DNA of 15,131 nt, from contig JAQGKM010000116.1 in NCBI GenBank assembly GCA_028290125.1, positions 1-15,131 of the forward strand. The letters are read 5' to 3'. The notes below the pieces were generated by a model. It was not told where the DNA came from. It saw nothing but the letters and a program-made list of their open reading frames with translations, and did no database searches. The position numbers and the translations under genes were made by a program. The DNA comes from Hyphomicrobiales bacterium. GTDB taxonomy: Bacteria; Pseudomonadota; Alphaproteobacteria; Rhizobiales; Beijerinckiaceae. Of the stretch, positions 5,724-13,845 are shown one piece after another (position 1 is the stretch's first letter; every line of letters starts with the position of its first letter).

Positions 5724-6506
5724 TTAGCCCACCCGCCCGACACACATGTAATTCACATCCACATCGCGCGACTTGCCCCAGCGGTCCCGCAGCGGGTTGT
5801 ACGTCACGCCCGCGATGTCGAACACCTCCACGCCGCCGCCGCGCATGGCGGCTTCGAGCTCCTTCGGCGTCACGAACTTCTCCCACTGATGCGTGCCCTG
5901 CGGCACCCAGCGCAGCACGTATTCGGCGCCCACGATGGCGAGCGCAAAGCTCTTCAAAGTCCGGTTCAGCGTCGCCATGAACAGCAGCCCGCCCGGCGCC
6001 ACCACTTTCCCGCAGGTCGCAACGAACGCCCGCATGTCGGTGACGTGCTCCACCACTTCCATCGCGGTCACGACGTCATACCGTTCGCCCGCGGCGAGCA
6101 GCGCCTCGGCGGTCGTGGCGCGGTAGTCTACCGTGACGCCGCTCTCCTGCGCGTGGCGTTGCGCGATGTGGATGTTGCCCGGCGCGGGATCGACGCCCGT
6201 CACGCTGGCGCCGATCTTCGCCAGCGGTTCGGCGAGGATGCCGCCGCCGCAGCCGATATCGAGCAGCGTCAGACCGGCGAGCGGCGCCGGCGCGCGGGGA
6301 TCGCGCGGGCGTCCGGTCGCGTCGGCGAAATGCGCGCAGATGTGGTCGCGGATGTAGCCGATGCGAACCGGGTTCAGCTTGTGCAGCGGCGCCATCGAGC
6401 CGCGCTCGGCCCACCAGTCATCGCCCAAGGCCTCGAAGCGGGCGACATCCGCCTCGTCGACGCTCGCCCTGTCGCCCCTGTCCGCACGCCTGTCCGCTTC
6501 CGCCAT
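5724..6506 (-). CDS. ubiG: Ubiquinone biosynthesis O-methyltransferase UbiG
   Basis: This is a 260-residue class I methyltransferase carrying out both O-methylation steps of ubiquinone synthesis (2-polyprenyl-6-hydroxyphenol and demethylubiquinol) at the inner membrane surface. Visible motifs are the UbiG N-terminal signature ARFEALGDDWWAERG..APLHKLNPVR (22-48), SAM motif I LLDIGCGGGILAEPLA (81-96), VTGVDPA (102-108), the post-I segment VTAMEVVEHV (146-155), ATLNRTLKSF (178-187) and GTHQWEKFVTP (204-214). Start choice: ATG 6506 has GGGGAA about 10 nt upstream and gives the usual length; an in-frame GTG at 6548 would add 14 residues without family support. The stop lies 3 nt from repeat copy 2. 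It is divergent from lysC, as often in Hyphomicrobiales. Confidence 0.93.
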   Translation of the reverse strand: MAEADRRADRGDRASVDEADVARFEALGDDWWAERGSMAPLHKLNPVRIGYIRDHICAHFADATGRPRDPRAPAPLAGLTLLDIGCGGGILAEPLAKIGASVTGVDPAPGNIHIAQRHAQESGVTVDYRATTAEALLAAGERYDVVTAMEVVEHVTDMRAFVATCGKVVAPGGLLFMATLNRTLKSFALAIVGAEYVLRWVPQGTHQWEKFVTPKELEAAMRGGGVEVFDIAGVTYNPLRDRWGKSRDVDVNYMCVGRVG

Positions 6507-6643
6507 TTCGGCCCATTCCCCAGTGCTCAGCCTCCGGATTGACTTCACCCGGAACCGCCGTCATCTATACGCGCCCTGCGGCCCGGGGGCGAGTGCGGTA
6601 GACGCGCGCGCCCCGGGACGCGCTCACAAAAACATCGGCCCTT

Positions 6644-7879
6644 ATGACCCGTCTCGTCATGAAATTCGGCGGCACATCCGTCGCCAACATCGAGCGCATC
6701 AAGAATGTCGCGCGCCACGTGCAGCGTGAAGTCGCGGCCGGGCACCATGTCGCCGTCGTGGTCTCGGCCATGTCGGGCAAGACCAACGAGCTGGTCGGCT
6801 GGTGCAAGGAAGGCGCGGCGCTCTACGACAACCGCGAATATGACGCCGTGGTCGCCTCGGGCGAACAGGTGACGTCCGGGCTGCTCGCCATCGTGCTGCA
6901 GGACATGGGCATCCCGGCGCGCTCCTGGCAGGGCTGGCAGATCCCGATCCGCACCTCCAACGCGCATGGCTCGGCCCGCATCGAGAGCATCGATCCGGCG
7001 GGCCTCGAGGCCGGCTTCGCGCGCGGCGAGGTCGCGGTGATCGCAGGCTTCCAGGGCATCCACGTGGAAAGCGGGCGCCTGACGACGCTCGGCCGCGGCG
7101 GCTCCGACACGTCGGCGGTCGCCATCGCGGCCGCGCTGCATGCCGACCGCTGCGACATCTACACCGACGTGGACGGCGTCTACACGACCGATCCGCGCAT
7201 CGTGCCGAAGGCGAAGCGGCTCGACCGCGTCGTGTTCGAGGAAATGCTGGAAATGGCCTCGCTCGGCTCGAAAGTGCTTCAGGTGCGCTCGGTCGAAGTC
7301 GCCATGGTCCATAAAGTGAAGACATTCGTGCGCTCGTCCTTCGACGATCCCTCCGATCCGAAGCCCGGCACGCTCATCTGCGACGAGGAGGATATTGTGG
7401 AACAGCAGGTCGTCACGGGCATCGCCTATTCCAAGGACGAGGCGCAGATCACCCTGCGGGACGTCGCCGACAAGCCTGGCGTCGCGGCCGCGATCTTCGT
7501 GCCGCTGGCGGAAGCCAACATCAATGTCGACATGATCATCCAGGTCGTGTCGGACGACGCCCGCACCACCGACCTCACCTTCACGGTCCCGTCGGCGGAA
7601 TATGAGCGCGCCCGCGCAATCCTCGAGGCCAGCCGCGAGGCCATCGGCTATGCCGGGATCACCGGCGCGACCGACGTCGTCAAGGTCTCGGCCATCGGCA
7701 TCGGCATGCGCTCGCATGCTGGCGTCGCCGCCCGGGCCTTCAAGGCGCTGTCCGACAAGGGCATCAACATCCGCGCCATCACCACCTCGGAGATCAAGTT
7801 CTCGGTGCTGATCGACGCGGAATACACCGAGCTTGCGGTGCGCACGCTTCATACGCTGTATGGGCTCGACAAGGCCTGA
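6644..7879 (+). CDS. lysC: Aspartate kinase
   Basis: This 411-residue monofunctional aspartokinase phosphorylates L-aspartate as the first step to lysine, threonine, methionine and diaminopimelate. The kinase domain occupies about 1-245, with KFGGTSV (7-13), SAMSGKTNEL (41-50), the TLGRGGSDTSA phosphate-binding motif (148-158) and TDVDGVYTTDPR (174-185). Two ACT domains follow: about 262-335 (LRDVADKPGVAAAIF, NINVDMIIQ) and 345-411 (VSAIGIGMRSHAGVAARAF, NIRAITTSEIKFSVLI), the latter holding the effector-contact ITTSEIK segment. The class is thus feedback-regulated by its own ACT dimer, as known for LysC. No clear ribosome binding site precedes ATG 6644; ATG 6659 (MKFGG) is a less likely alternative. 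A strong terminator follows 28 nt after the stop. Confidence 0.96.
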   Translation: MTRLVMKFGGTSVANIERIKNVARHVQREVAAGHHVAVVVSAMSGKTNELVGWCKEGAALYDNREYDAVVASGEQVTSGLLAIVLQDMGIPARSWQGWQIPIRTSNAHGSARIESIDPAGLEAGFARGEVAVIAGFQGIHVESGRLTTLGRGGSDTSAVAIAAALHADRCDIYTDVDGVYTTDPRIVPKAKRLDRVVFEEMLEMASLGSKVLQVRSVEVAMVHKVKTFVRSSFDDPSDPKPGTLICDEEDIVEQQVVTGIAYSKDEAQITLRDVADKPGVAAAIFVPLAEANINVDMIIQVVSDDARTTDLTFTVPSAEYERARAILEASREAIGYAGITGATDVVKVSAIGIGMRSHAGVAARAFKALSDKGINIRAITTSEIKFSVLIDAEYTELAVRTLHTLYGLDKA

Positions 7880-7907
7880 TCCGGCCCGATCAGCCCCGAT
7901 CGCCTGC

Positions 7908-7944
7908 AAAATCCTCCGACGGGACCCCTCGCCGGAGGATTTTT
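7908..7944 (+). terminator. Rho-independent terminator of lysC
   Basis: There is a perfect 11-bp inverted repeat, AAAATCCTCCG (7908-7918) and CGGAGGATTTT (7933-7943), with a 14-nt loop. The right arm runs into a short T-tract (7940-7944). This is the clearest intrinsic terminator in the window and separates lysC from ptsP. Confidence 0.88.
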
Positions 7945-8022
7945 CATTCCATTTTGCTCGGGAAATGCGTCTGCCACGATACACTTGGCCTAAAGCGCGA
8001 TTCCCCCAGCCCTCGGCGGCGC

Positions 8023-8069
8023 TTGCGGTCCGCAGCTTGCATTCGTATACGGGATTGAGAACCAGGTGA
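8023..8069 (+). promoter_or_regulatory. Candidate sigma-70-type promoter and ribosome binding site of ptsP
   Basis: TTGCGG (8023-8028) and TATACG (8046-8051) are separated by 17 nt, and AGGTGA (8064-8069) lies 10 nt before the ptsP ATG. Position after the lysC terminator and spacing support a promoter here; the hexamers are only partial matches. Confidence 0.35.
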
Positions 8070-8079
8070 CGGCAGCCGC

Positions 8080-10386
8080 ATGATTGAAAAGGCGGACCGT
8101 GGCCAGACAGGACAGATGATGCGAAGCGCTTCCGGGGGACCCCGCATGCTGCTGCGCCGGCTCCGCGAGGCTATGGCGGAGCCGGTCAGCGCACAGGCGC
8201 GCCTCGACAAGATCGTGGTCCACATCGCGTCCAACATGGTCGCCGAAGTCTGCTCGGTCTATGTCCTGCGTGACGACGGCCGGCTCGAGCTGTTCGCGAC
8301 CGAAGGCCTCAACCGCGAGGCCGTTCATCTCACCACCATGCGCTCGGGCGAGGGCCTCGTCGGCCGGATCGCCGAGACGGCGGAATCGCTCGCGCTGTCG
8401 GACGCGCAGTCGCACCCGGCCTTCAGCTACAAGCCCGAAACCGGCGAAGAGATCTACCATTCCTTCCTGGGCGTGCCCGTCCTGCGCGGCGGCAATACGC
8501 TCGGCGTGCTCGTCGTCCAGAACAAGGCGCGCCGCGCCTATTCGGAGGAGGAGATCGAGGCGCTCGAGACCATCGCCATGCTGCTCGCCGAAATGGTGGC
8601 GTCGGGCGAATTGCAGTCGATCGTCCATCCGGGCAACAAGATCGCGCTACGCCTGCCGCTCGCCCTCAAGGGCGCGGCCGTGGCGGACGGCGTGGGCCTC
8701 GGGCATGTCGTGCTGCACGAGCCGCGCGTCACCATCAAGCAGCTGATCGCCGAAGACCCCGCCAAGGAAGAAGCCCGCCTCGACGCGGCGCTGCAGAGCG
8801 TGCGGAAATCGATCGACACGCTGATCGACCGCGGCGACCAGGCGGGACCGGGCGAACATCTCGAAGTGCTCGAAACCTTCCGCATGTTCGCGCATGACCG
8901 CGGCTGGCTGCGCCGCCTGCGCGAGGCGATCTCGTCGGGCCTGACGGCGGAAGCCGCCGTGGAGCGCGTGCAGAACGATGCGCGCGCCAAGCTGCAACGC
9001 CGCACCGACCCCTATTTGCGCGAGCGCCTGCACGATCTCGACGACCTCGCCAACCGGCTGCTGCACGAGCTGACGGGCGAAAGCTTCGTCGTGTCGCAGG
9101 ACGAGATGCCCGACAACGCCATCATCGTGGCCCGCACCATGGGCCCGGCGGCGCTGCTCGACTACGACCGCGCGAAGCTGCGCGGACTCGTGCTGGAGGA
9201 CGGCGGCCCGTCGAGCCATGTCGCGATCATCGCGCGCGCGCTCGGCATCCCGATGGTCGGCGAAGTCGACAACATCATCGACCTTTGCGAGCAGAACGAC
9301 GCGATCATCGTCGACGGCTCGACCGGCGACGTGCAGCTGCGTCCGCAGCCTGACGTCGAGGCAGCCTACGCCGAAAAGGCGCGCCTGCGCGCCAAGCGCC
9401 AGGAGCAGTATCACAAGCTGCGCGACGAGCCCGCCGTGACGACGGACGGCGTCGCCATCGGCCTGCACATGAACGCCGGCCTGATGATTGACCTGCCGCA
9501 CGTGAAGGAAACCGGCGCGCAGAGCATCGGCCTGTTCCGCACCGAACTGCAGTTCATGGTCGCGGCGCAATTCCCGCGCGCGCAGCAGCAGTACGACCTC
9601 TACAAGAACGTCATGGACGCCGTGCCGGACGTGCCGGTGACGTTCCGCACGCTCGACATCGGGGGCGACAAGTTCCTGCCCTACATGTCGCGGCTGGAGG
9701 AAGACAATCCGGCGCTCGGCTGGCGCGCGATCCGCATAGGCCTCGACCGTCCCGGCCTGCTGCGCACGCAATTGCGCGCGATGCTGAAGGCCGGCGGCGG
9801 TCGCGACATGCGCATCATGTTTCCGATGGTGGCGACCTGCGAAGAGTTCGATCGCGCCAAGGCCCTTGTCGAACGCGAGCTCACGCATCTGCGTCGTCAT
9901 GACTACAAGATGCCGTCGTCCCTCAAGCTCGGCATCATGATCGAAGTGCCGTCGGTGCTCTGGGCGCTCGACGAAATGCTGGCGCGCGTCGACTTCGTGT
10001 CGGTCGGCTCGAACGATCTCATGCAATATCTGTTCGCGGCGGACCGCGACAATCGCCGCGTGTCGGACCGGTTCGATCCGCTCGCGCCCTCGGTGCTGCG
10101 CGCGTTGAAGTCGATCACCGACAAGGCCGCCATCCACGGCGCGTCCGTGACGCTCTGCGGCGAGATCGGCGGCCGCCCGCTCGAAGCCATGGCGCTGATC
10201 GGCGTCGGCTACCGCAATCTCTCGATGTCGCCGGCCTCCATCGGCCCGGTGAAAGCCATGCTGCTCGCGCTCGACGCGGGAGAGATCACGAGCTTCGTCA
10301 CCGACCTGCTCGCGCAGAAGACCGGCGCCAGCTCCATCCGCGCCGAATTGCAGGCCTTTGCGGAAGCCAAGGGCGTGCCGTTGTAG
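8080..10386 (+). CDS. ptsP: Phosphoenolpyruvate-protein phosphotransferase of the nitrogen PTS (EI-Ntr)
   Basis: This 768-residue enzyme I paralogue takes phosphate from PEP and passes it to NPr and then EIIA-Ntr, a signalling chain tied to nitrogen and potassium status. An N-terminal GAF domain spans about 35-180 (MVAEVCSVYVLRDDGRLELFATEGL; HSFLGVPVLRGG). Next come the HPr-binding helical region (about 190-340), the phosphohistidine domain with GGPSSHVAIIARALGIPMVGE (H380 phosphorylated by analogy), and the PEP-binding TIM barrel (about 455-740). The barrel has GLFRTELQF, RTLDIGGDK (523-531), MIEVPSVLW, SVGSNDLMQY (641-650) and the CGE catalytic acid motif (C693). The GAF domain is where glutamine acts in studied rhizobial and enteric homologues. 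In-frame ATGs at 8116/8119 begin where many homologues start, so the first 12 residues are uncertain. Confidence 0.95.
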   Translation: MIEKADRGQTGQMMRSASGGPRMLLRRLREAMAEPVSAQARLDKIVVHIASNMVAEVCSVYVLRDDGRLELFATEGLNREAVHLTTMRSGEGLVGRIAETAESLALSDAQSHPAFSYKPETGEEIYHSFLGVPVLRGGNTLGVLVVQNKARRAYSEEEIEALETIAMLLAEMVASGELQSIVHPGNKIALRLPLALKGAAVADGVGLGHVVLHEPRVTIKQLIAEDPAKEEARLDAALQSVRKSIDTLIDRGDQAGPGEHLEVLETFRMFAHDRGWLRRLREAISSGLTAEAAVERVQNDARAKLQRRTDPYLRERLHDLDDLANRLLHELTGESFVVSQDEMPDNAIIVARTMGPAALLDYDRAKLRGLVLEDGGPSSHVAIIARALGIPMVGEVDNIIDLCEQNDAIIVDGSTGDVQLRPQPDVEAAYAEKARLRAKRQEQYHKLRDEPAVTTDGVAIGLHMNAGLMIDLPHVKETGAQSIGLFRTELQFMVAAQFPRAQQQYDLYKNVMDAVPDVPVTFRTLDIGGDKFLPYMSRLEEDNPALGWRAIRIGLDRPGLLRTQLRAMLKAGGGRDMRIMFPMVATCEEFDRAKALVERELTHLRRHDYKMPSSLKLGIMIEVPSVLWALDEMLARVDFVSVGSNDLMQYLFAADRDNRRVSDRFDPLAPSVLRALKSITDKAAIHGASVTLCGEIGGRPLEAMALIGVGYRNLSMSPASIGPVKAMLLALDAGEITSFVTDLLAQKTGASSIRAELQAFAEAKGVPL

Positions 10387-10402
10387 CGACGCGCGCCAGC
10401 GC

Positions 10403-10434
10403 GCCGACCTGCCCGCTCGCCGACCTGCCCGCTC
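10403..10434 (+). repeat. Tandem duplication of 16 bp between ptsP and prfA
   Basis: Two perfect adjacent copies of GCCGACCTGCCCGCTC (10403-10418 and 10419-10434), followed by GCC, occupy half of the 67-nt ptsP-prfA gap, just ahead of the prfA leader. This is probably replication slippage; no binding function can be assigned. Confidence 0.9.
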
Positions 10435-10453
10435 GCCAATTCCCGGACCCATC

Positions 10454-11524
10454 ATGCTGCCCCAAGACAAGCTCGACCTTATCCTGCGCCGTCACGACGA
10501 GATTTCCGCGAAACTGTCGGCGGGTCCGAGCGGGCAGGAATTCGTGGCGCTGTCGCGCGAATTGTCCGACCTCGACACGCTCGTCGAGGCCATCCGCGCC
10601 TGGCGCGAAGGACGCCGCGAGCTCGAAGACGTCGACGCCATGCTGGCCGACGCCGGCACCGACGCCGACATGCGCGCGCTGGCCGAGGAGGAGCGCGACG
10701 CCGCGGTGCAGCGCGTCGAGGGGCTGGAACAGCAGATCCGCATCGCGCTGCTGCCGAAGGACGTCGCCGACGAGCATGGCGCCATTCTGGAATTGCGCGC
10801 CGGAACCGGCGGCGACGAGGCCGCGCTCTTCGTCGGCGATCTCTATCGCATGTATGCGCGCTACGCCGACCTGCACGGCTGGAAGCTGGAGCTGATGTCG
10901 GCGAGCGAAGGAACGGCGGGCGGCTACAAGGAACTCATCGCCGCCGTCGAAGGCCGCGGCGTGTTCGCCAAACTGAAATATGAATCGGGCGTGCATCGCG
11001 TGCAGCGCGTGCCTGCGACGGAAACGCAGGGGCGCATCCACACGTCGGCCGCTACGGTCGCGGTGCTGCCCGAAGCGCAGGACGTCGACATCGAGATCAA
11101 CGAGGCGGATCTGAAGATCGACACGATGCGTGCGCAGGGCGCCGGCGGACAGCACGTCAACAAGACGGAATCGGCGATCCGCATCACGCATCTGCCGACG
11201 AACACGATCGTCTTCGTGCAGGACGAGCGTTCGCAGCACAAGAACCGCGCCCGCGCGATGAACCTGTTGCGCGCGCGGCTTTACGACGAACAGCGCAGCA
11301 AGCTCGATTCAGAACGCGCGGCGGACCGCAAGGCGCAGGTCGGCTCGGGCGACAGGTCCGAGCGCATCCGCACCTATAATTTTCCGCAGGGGCGCGTGAC
11401 CGATCACCGGATCAATCTCACGCTCTACAAGCTCGACAAGGTCGTGGCGGGCGACGCGCTCGACGAGATCATCGATCCGCTGATCACGGAGCATCAGGCC
11501 GCGCAACTCGCCGAACAGAATTGA
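10454..11524 (+). CDS. prfA: Peptide chain release factor 1
   Basis: This 356-residue class I release factor recognises UAA and UAG in the ribosomal A site and triggers hydrolysis of peptidyl-tRNA. An acidic N-terminal helical domain spans about 1-110. The PCRF core carries the stop-codon tripeptide PAT at 187-189 in HRVQRVPATETQGRIHTS, which marks RF1 rather than RF2 (SPF). The catalytic GGQ is at 231-233 in GAGGQHVNKTESAIRITH; its glutamine is normally methylated by PrmC. ATG 10454 gives the standard length and N-terminus (MLPQDKLDLILRRHDEI); the frame is open upstream into ptsP but without homology. The gene is 67 nt behind ptsP with no terminator between, so read-through from ptsP is likely. 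prmC, the usual downstream partner, is absent here. Confidence 0.97.
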   Translation: MLPQDKLDLILRRHDEISAKLSAGPSGQEFVALSRELSDLDTLVEAIRAWREGRRELEDVDAMLADAGTDADMRALAEEERDAAVQRVEGLEQQIRIALLPKDVADEHGAILELRAGTGGDEAALFVGDLYRMYARYADLHGWKLELMSASEGTAGGYKELIAAVEGRGVFAKLKYESGVHRVQRVPATETQGRIHTSAATVAVLPEAQDVDIEINEADLKIDTMRAQGAGGQHVNKTESAIRITHLPTNTIVFVQDERSQHKNRARAMNLLRARLYDEQRSKLDSERAADRKAQVGSGDRSERIRTYNFPQGRVTDHRINLTLYKLDKVVAGDALDEIIDPLITEHQAAQLAEQN

Positions 11525-11818
11525 TCAGACGCGGCCGATCCGCACCGCGAGGCCCGTTGCGGCGATGCGCTGCAGTTTCATGCCGGTGTCATCCGGATCG
11601 GTGACGCCGTCGATCTCGTAATCGAGCCCGATGATGGCGTCGGCGTCGATGTCCTCGGCGCGGCGGATCAGTTGCTGCAGCGCCGCTTCCTTCCATTCGC
11701 CGTCGCGCAGGCGGCCTCGGCTCGCGGCATGCCATCCGGTCGCGGCGCGAATGCGGCCCAGCATGGTGAGCGAGCGCGCGCCTTCGATGCGGTCGGCAGA
11801 AGAAACGATCATCGTCAT
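11525..11818 (-). CDS. YbjQ/UPF0145-like heavy-metal-binding domain protein
   Basis: This 97-residue protein resembles the YbjQ (PF01906) fold. It has an N-terminal beta strand (MIVSSADRIEG), the LGRIRAATGW segment, a central helix with EAALQQLIRRAEDIDADAIIGLDYEI (residues ~43-68), and a terminal strand RIAATGLAVRIG. The phrase ADAIIG(L/V)xY is the strongest family mark. Function is unknown; the metal-binding label in databases rests on structural analogy, and no cysteine or histidine cluster is seen here. ATG 11818 is preferred over in-frame starts further upstream because it gives the family N-terminus and has GAGG 9 nt upstream. The stop codon abuts that of prfA: the two convergent stops share the palindrome TGATCA (11522-11527). 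Confidence 0.75.
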   Translation of the reverse strand: MTMIVSSADRIEGARSLTMLGRIRAATGWHAASRGRLRDGEWKEAALQQLIRRAEDIDADAIIGLDYEIDGVTDPDDTGMKLQRIAATGLAVRIGRV

Positions 11819-11952
11819 CAGCCTTGTCCTCTTGTCTGATGAGCGAAGCTTGATGACGCTTGATGGCTGAATCCCGGCGACGGCGGGGCGCATTGTGTCG
11901 CAGCCCGGTCATCCACAGGTGAGCCGTGCCGTTGGTCACGAATTCGGGATCG

Positions 11953-12459
11953 TCAGCCGCACCAGCCTGCGCGCTGGCGCCCCTCATAGACGCGCCCGAA
12001 GCCGCCGCTCACCAGAGCGTCCGCGACGTTGCGCGTCCGACCGTCGGCGCCGCGCACGACGACGCGGGCGAGGACGCGCTCATATTTGTCGGACGAAATG
12101 TCGTCGAGCAGCACGGTCCCGCCGCGCAACAGGCGCTCGAGCGCGCGGCCGGCCTCACGCGCCGCGCGGATTTCCGCGTCGCAGGCGCCGTGGATCTCGG
12201 GCGTGTCGACGCCCCGGATCCGCACCGGCGCGCTGATCCGCTCGCCCGAGGGCAGCGCCATGAAGATCCGGAAGGTGTCGCCGTCGACGATGTGGTCGAT
12301 CTCGACCGCGACGGGCGCCGGACGGCTGGCGAGCACGACGGCCGCCTCGGTGGTCGGCGGCGCGACGCGCGGGCGCCGCTCCTTCACGTAGGCGAATGCG
12401 GCGGCGAGCGCGGCCAGGAACAGCAGCGACAGCCAGGATGAGCTGCGTCGGAAGATCAC
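11953..12459 (-). CDS. Thermonuclease (SNase-like) family protein, membrane-anchored or secreted
   Basis: This is a 168-residue staphylococcal-nuclease-like protein. A hydrophobic segment at about residues 9-24 after RR/SSS residues suggests a signal anchor, so the nuclease domain probably faces the periplasm. The OB-fold domain has HIVDGDTFRI (56-65), RIRGVDTPE (80-88) and SDKYERVLARV (123-133). By analogy with S. aureus nuclease, R80, D85, E88 and R128 correspond to R35, D40, E43 and R87, so the catalytic set looks complete. Family members cleave DNA and RNA with calcium. The start is GTG 12459, 13 nt after the DUF1674 stop, and co-transcription with it is likely. The domain lacks part of the C-terminal helix of longer homologues. 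Physiological role is unknown; nutrient scavenging is one option. Confidence 0.85.
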   Translation of the reverse strand: MIFRRSSSWLSLLFLAALAAAFAYVKERRPRVAPPTTEAAVVLASRPAPVAVEIDHIVDGDTFRIFMALPSGERISAPVRIRGVDTPEIHGACDAEIRAAREAGRALERLLRGGTVLLDDISSDKYERVLARVVVRGADGRTRNVADALVSGGFGRVYEGRQRAGWCG

Positions 12460-12472
12460 CGGGGCGACGCTC

Positions 12473-12688
12473 TCAGAAGTCGCTCGTCAGGCCCTTGATC
12501 TCCCAGTCGCCGTAGCGCACCGGGTCCAGCCCGCCGCGTCCGTTGATCTCGCGCGCCGCCGCCTGCCGCTCGGCCTCGGCCTTGTCGCGGCGCTCCTGCG
12601 CCTCGGCGAGCGCACGCTGCGCCGCCGGGGTGAGCGGCTTGCGCGGGGCTTCGTCGGGAGCCGCGGGCGTCTTTGTGTCGTCGGTCAT
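12473..12688 (-). CDS. DUF1674 protein, SDHAF4-like succinate dehydrogenase assembly factor family
   Basis: This 71-residue protein has an Ala/Pro/charged, probably flexible N-terminal half (helical stretch about 20-48, rich in Ala, Glu and Arg). It ends in the family-defining GRGGLDPVRYGDWEIKGLTSDF block (50-71; the end of the protein). DUF1674 includes eukaryotic SDHAF4/Sdh8, which helps the flavinylated SdhA subunit join complex II; the bacterial role is inferred. ATG 12688 is chosen because AGGA lies 7 nt upstream; a longer in-frame start (GTG 12736) has no such support. Adjacency to htpX and rsmB on the opposite strand is recurrent in Hyphomicrobiales. No sdh genes are in the window. Confidence 0.85.
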   Translation of the reverse strand: MTDDTKTPAAPDEAPRKPLTPAAQRALAEAQERRDKAEAERQAAAREINGRGGLDPVRYGDWEIKGLTSDF

Positions 12689-12740
12689 CTTCAGATCCTG
12701 CGGCGGCGCTTGAACCTTCCCGCCCTGCATCCCCACATAT

Positions 12741-12759
12741 AGGGCGCACGTGGCGCCCT
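12741..12759. promoter_or_regulatory. Palindrome in the divergent DUF1674/htpX control region (candidate operator)
   Basis: AGGGCGC (12741-12747) and GCGCCCT (12753-12759) form a perfect 7-bp inverted repeat around ACGTG. It sits near the middle of the 110-nt intergenic region. A TTGACC at 12759-12764 could be an htpX -35 element, but no good -10 follows. An operator or small hairpin is possible; neither is proven. Confidence 0.3.
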
Positions 12760-12798
12760 TGACCAGTCGCCGCGGCTGACCTGTGGAGCGAACCTTCC

Positions 12799-13845
12799 AT
12801 GAATTTCATGCGCACGGCGGTGCTTCTCGCGGCCATGACGGCCCTGTTCCTGCTCGTCGGCGGCGCCCTCGGCGGAAAGACCGGCATGCTGATGGCGCTG
12901 ATCTTCGCGATCGGCACGAACGTCTTCGCCTGGTGGAATTCCGACCGCATGGCGCTCGCCGCCAATGGCGCGCAGGAGATTGACGAGCGACAGGCGCCCG
13001 AGCTCTACACCCTCGTGCGTGAACTCTCCGCGCGGGCCGAAATCCCCATGCCGCGCGTCTATGTGGTGGAAAGCGACCAGCCCAACGCCTTCGCGACGGG
13101 CCGCGATCCGCAGCATGCCGCCGTCGCGGTCCATACCGGGCTGATCAACATGCTGACGCGCGAGGAGCTGTCGGGCGTCATCGCGCACGAGCTTGCGCAC
13201 ATCAAGCATCGCGACACGCTGACCATGACGATCAGCGCGACGCTCGCGGGCGCGATTTCCTCCATCGCTCAATGGGGCATGTTCTTCGGCGGCGGGCGCC
13301 GCAACGGCCTGGGGATCATCGGCACGCTGGCGCTCGCCATTCTCGCGCCGATCGCCGCGGCGATCGTCCAGATGGCGGTCAGCCGATCGCGCGAATATGT
13401 GGCCGACGAAAGCGGCGCGCGCATCTGCGGCAACCCGCGCTGGCTGGCGCGTGCGCTGGCGAAGATCTCGCGCGGCGCGGAGGCGATCCCGAACGAGCGC
13501 GCCGAAGCCAATCCGGCCATGGCGCACCTCTTCATCGTCAATCCGCTGAGCGGGCGCGGCATGGACAATCTGTTCTCGACGCATCCCAACGTCGAGAACC
13601 GGATCGCCGCGCTGGAGGAACTGGCGCAGCGCATGAACATTGCGCCCGGGACCAGCGAGTCCGCCGCATGGTCTCCGTTCCGCGACGATTTCGCGCAGCA
13701 ATCCTATCCCGCAGGCTCGGCCTGGGGCCGCGCGCGGCCACACGACGGCGGTTTCCTGTCGGGTGGCGGTCTCACGCCATGGCGCCGCGGCGGCGATCGT
13801 GGTACCGGCGGTGAGACACGCGGCAGGCGCGGCCCCTGGGGCTGA
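12799..13845 (+). CDS. htpX: Zinc metalloprotease HtpX (M48 family)
   Basis: This is a 348-residue inner-membrane protease for quality control of membrane proteins; homologues are stress-induced and overlap in role with FtsH. Two N-terminal hydrophobic segments (about 5-22 and 30-46) place the catalytic domain in the cytoplasm. The zinc site is HELAH at 130-134 with E199 of SREYVADESGA as presumed third ligand. Hydrophobic stretches at about 142-160 and 172-193 match further membrane segments of HtpX. FSTHPNVENRIAAL (259-272) is the conserved C-terminal motif. Beyond about residue 285 comes a 60-residue tail rich in Gly, Arg, Trp and Pro (GGFLSGGGLTPWRRGG), longer than in E. coli HtpX. GGAG lies 10 nt before ATG 12799. 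rsmB follows after 54 nt, probably as an operon. Confidence 0.95.
   Translation: MNFMRTAVLLAAMTALFLLVGGALGGKTGMLMALIFAIGTNVFAWWNSDRMALAANGAQEIDERQAPELYTLVRELSARAEIPMPRVYVVESDQPNAFATGRDPQHAAVAVHTGLINMLTREELSGVIAHELAHIKHRDTLTMTISATLAGAISSIAQWGMFFGGGRRNGLGIIGTLALAILAPIAAAIVQMAVSRSREYVADESGARICGNPRWLARALAKISRGAEAIPNERAEANPAMAHLFIVNPLSGRGMDNLFSTHPNVENRIAALEELAQRMNIAPGTSESAAWSPFRDDFAQQSYPAGSAWGRARPHDGGFLSGGGLTPWRRGGDRGTGGETRGRRGPWG

Noticed and set aside
8647..10470. 607-codon leftward open frame
   Set aside because: It is antisense to ptsP, which carries all EI motifs; high-GC shadow.
12758..12787. Heat-shock (RpoH) promoter for htpX
   Set aside because: CTTGAC is present at 12758, but no CCCCAT-like -10 element lies at the right distance.
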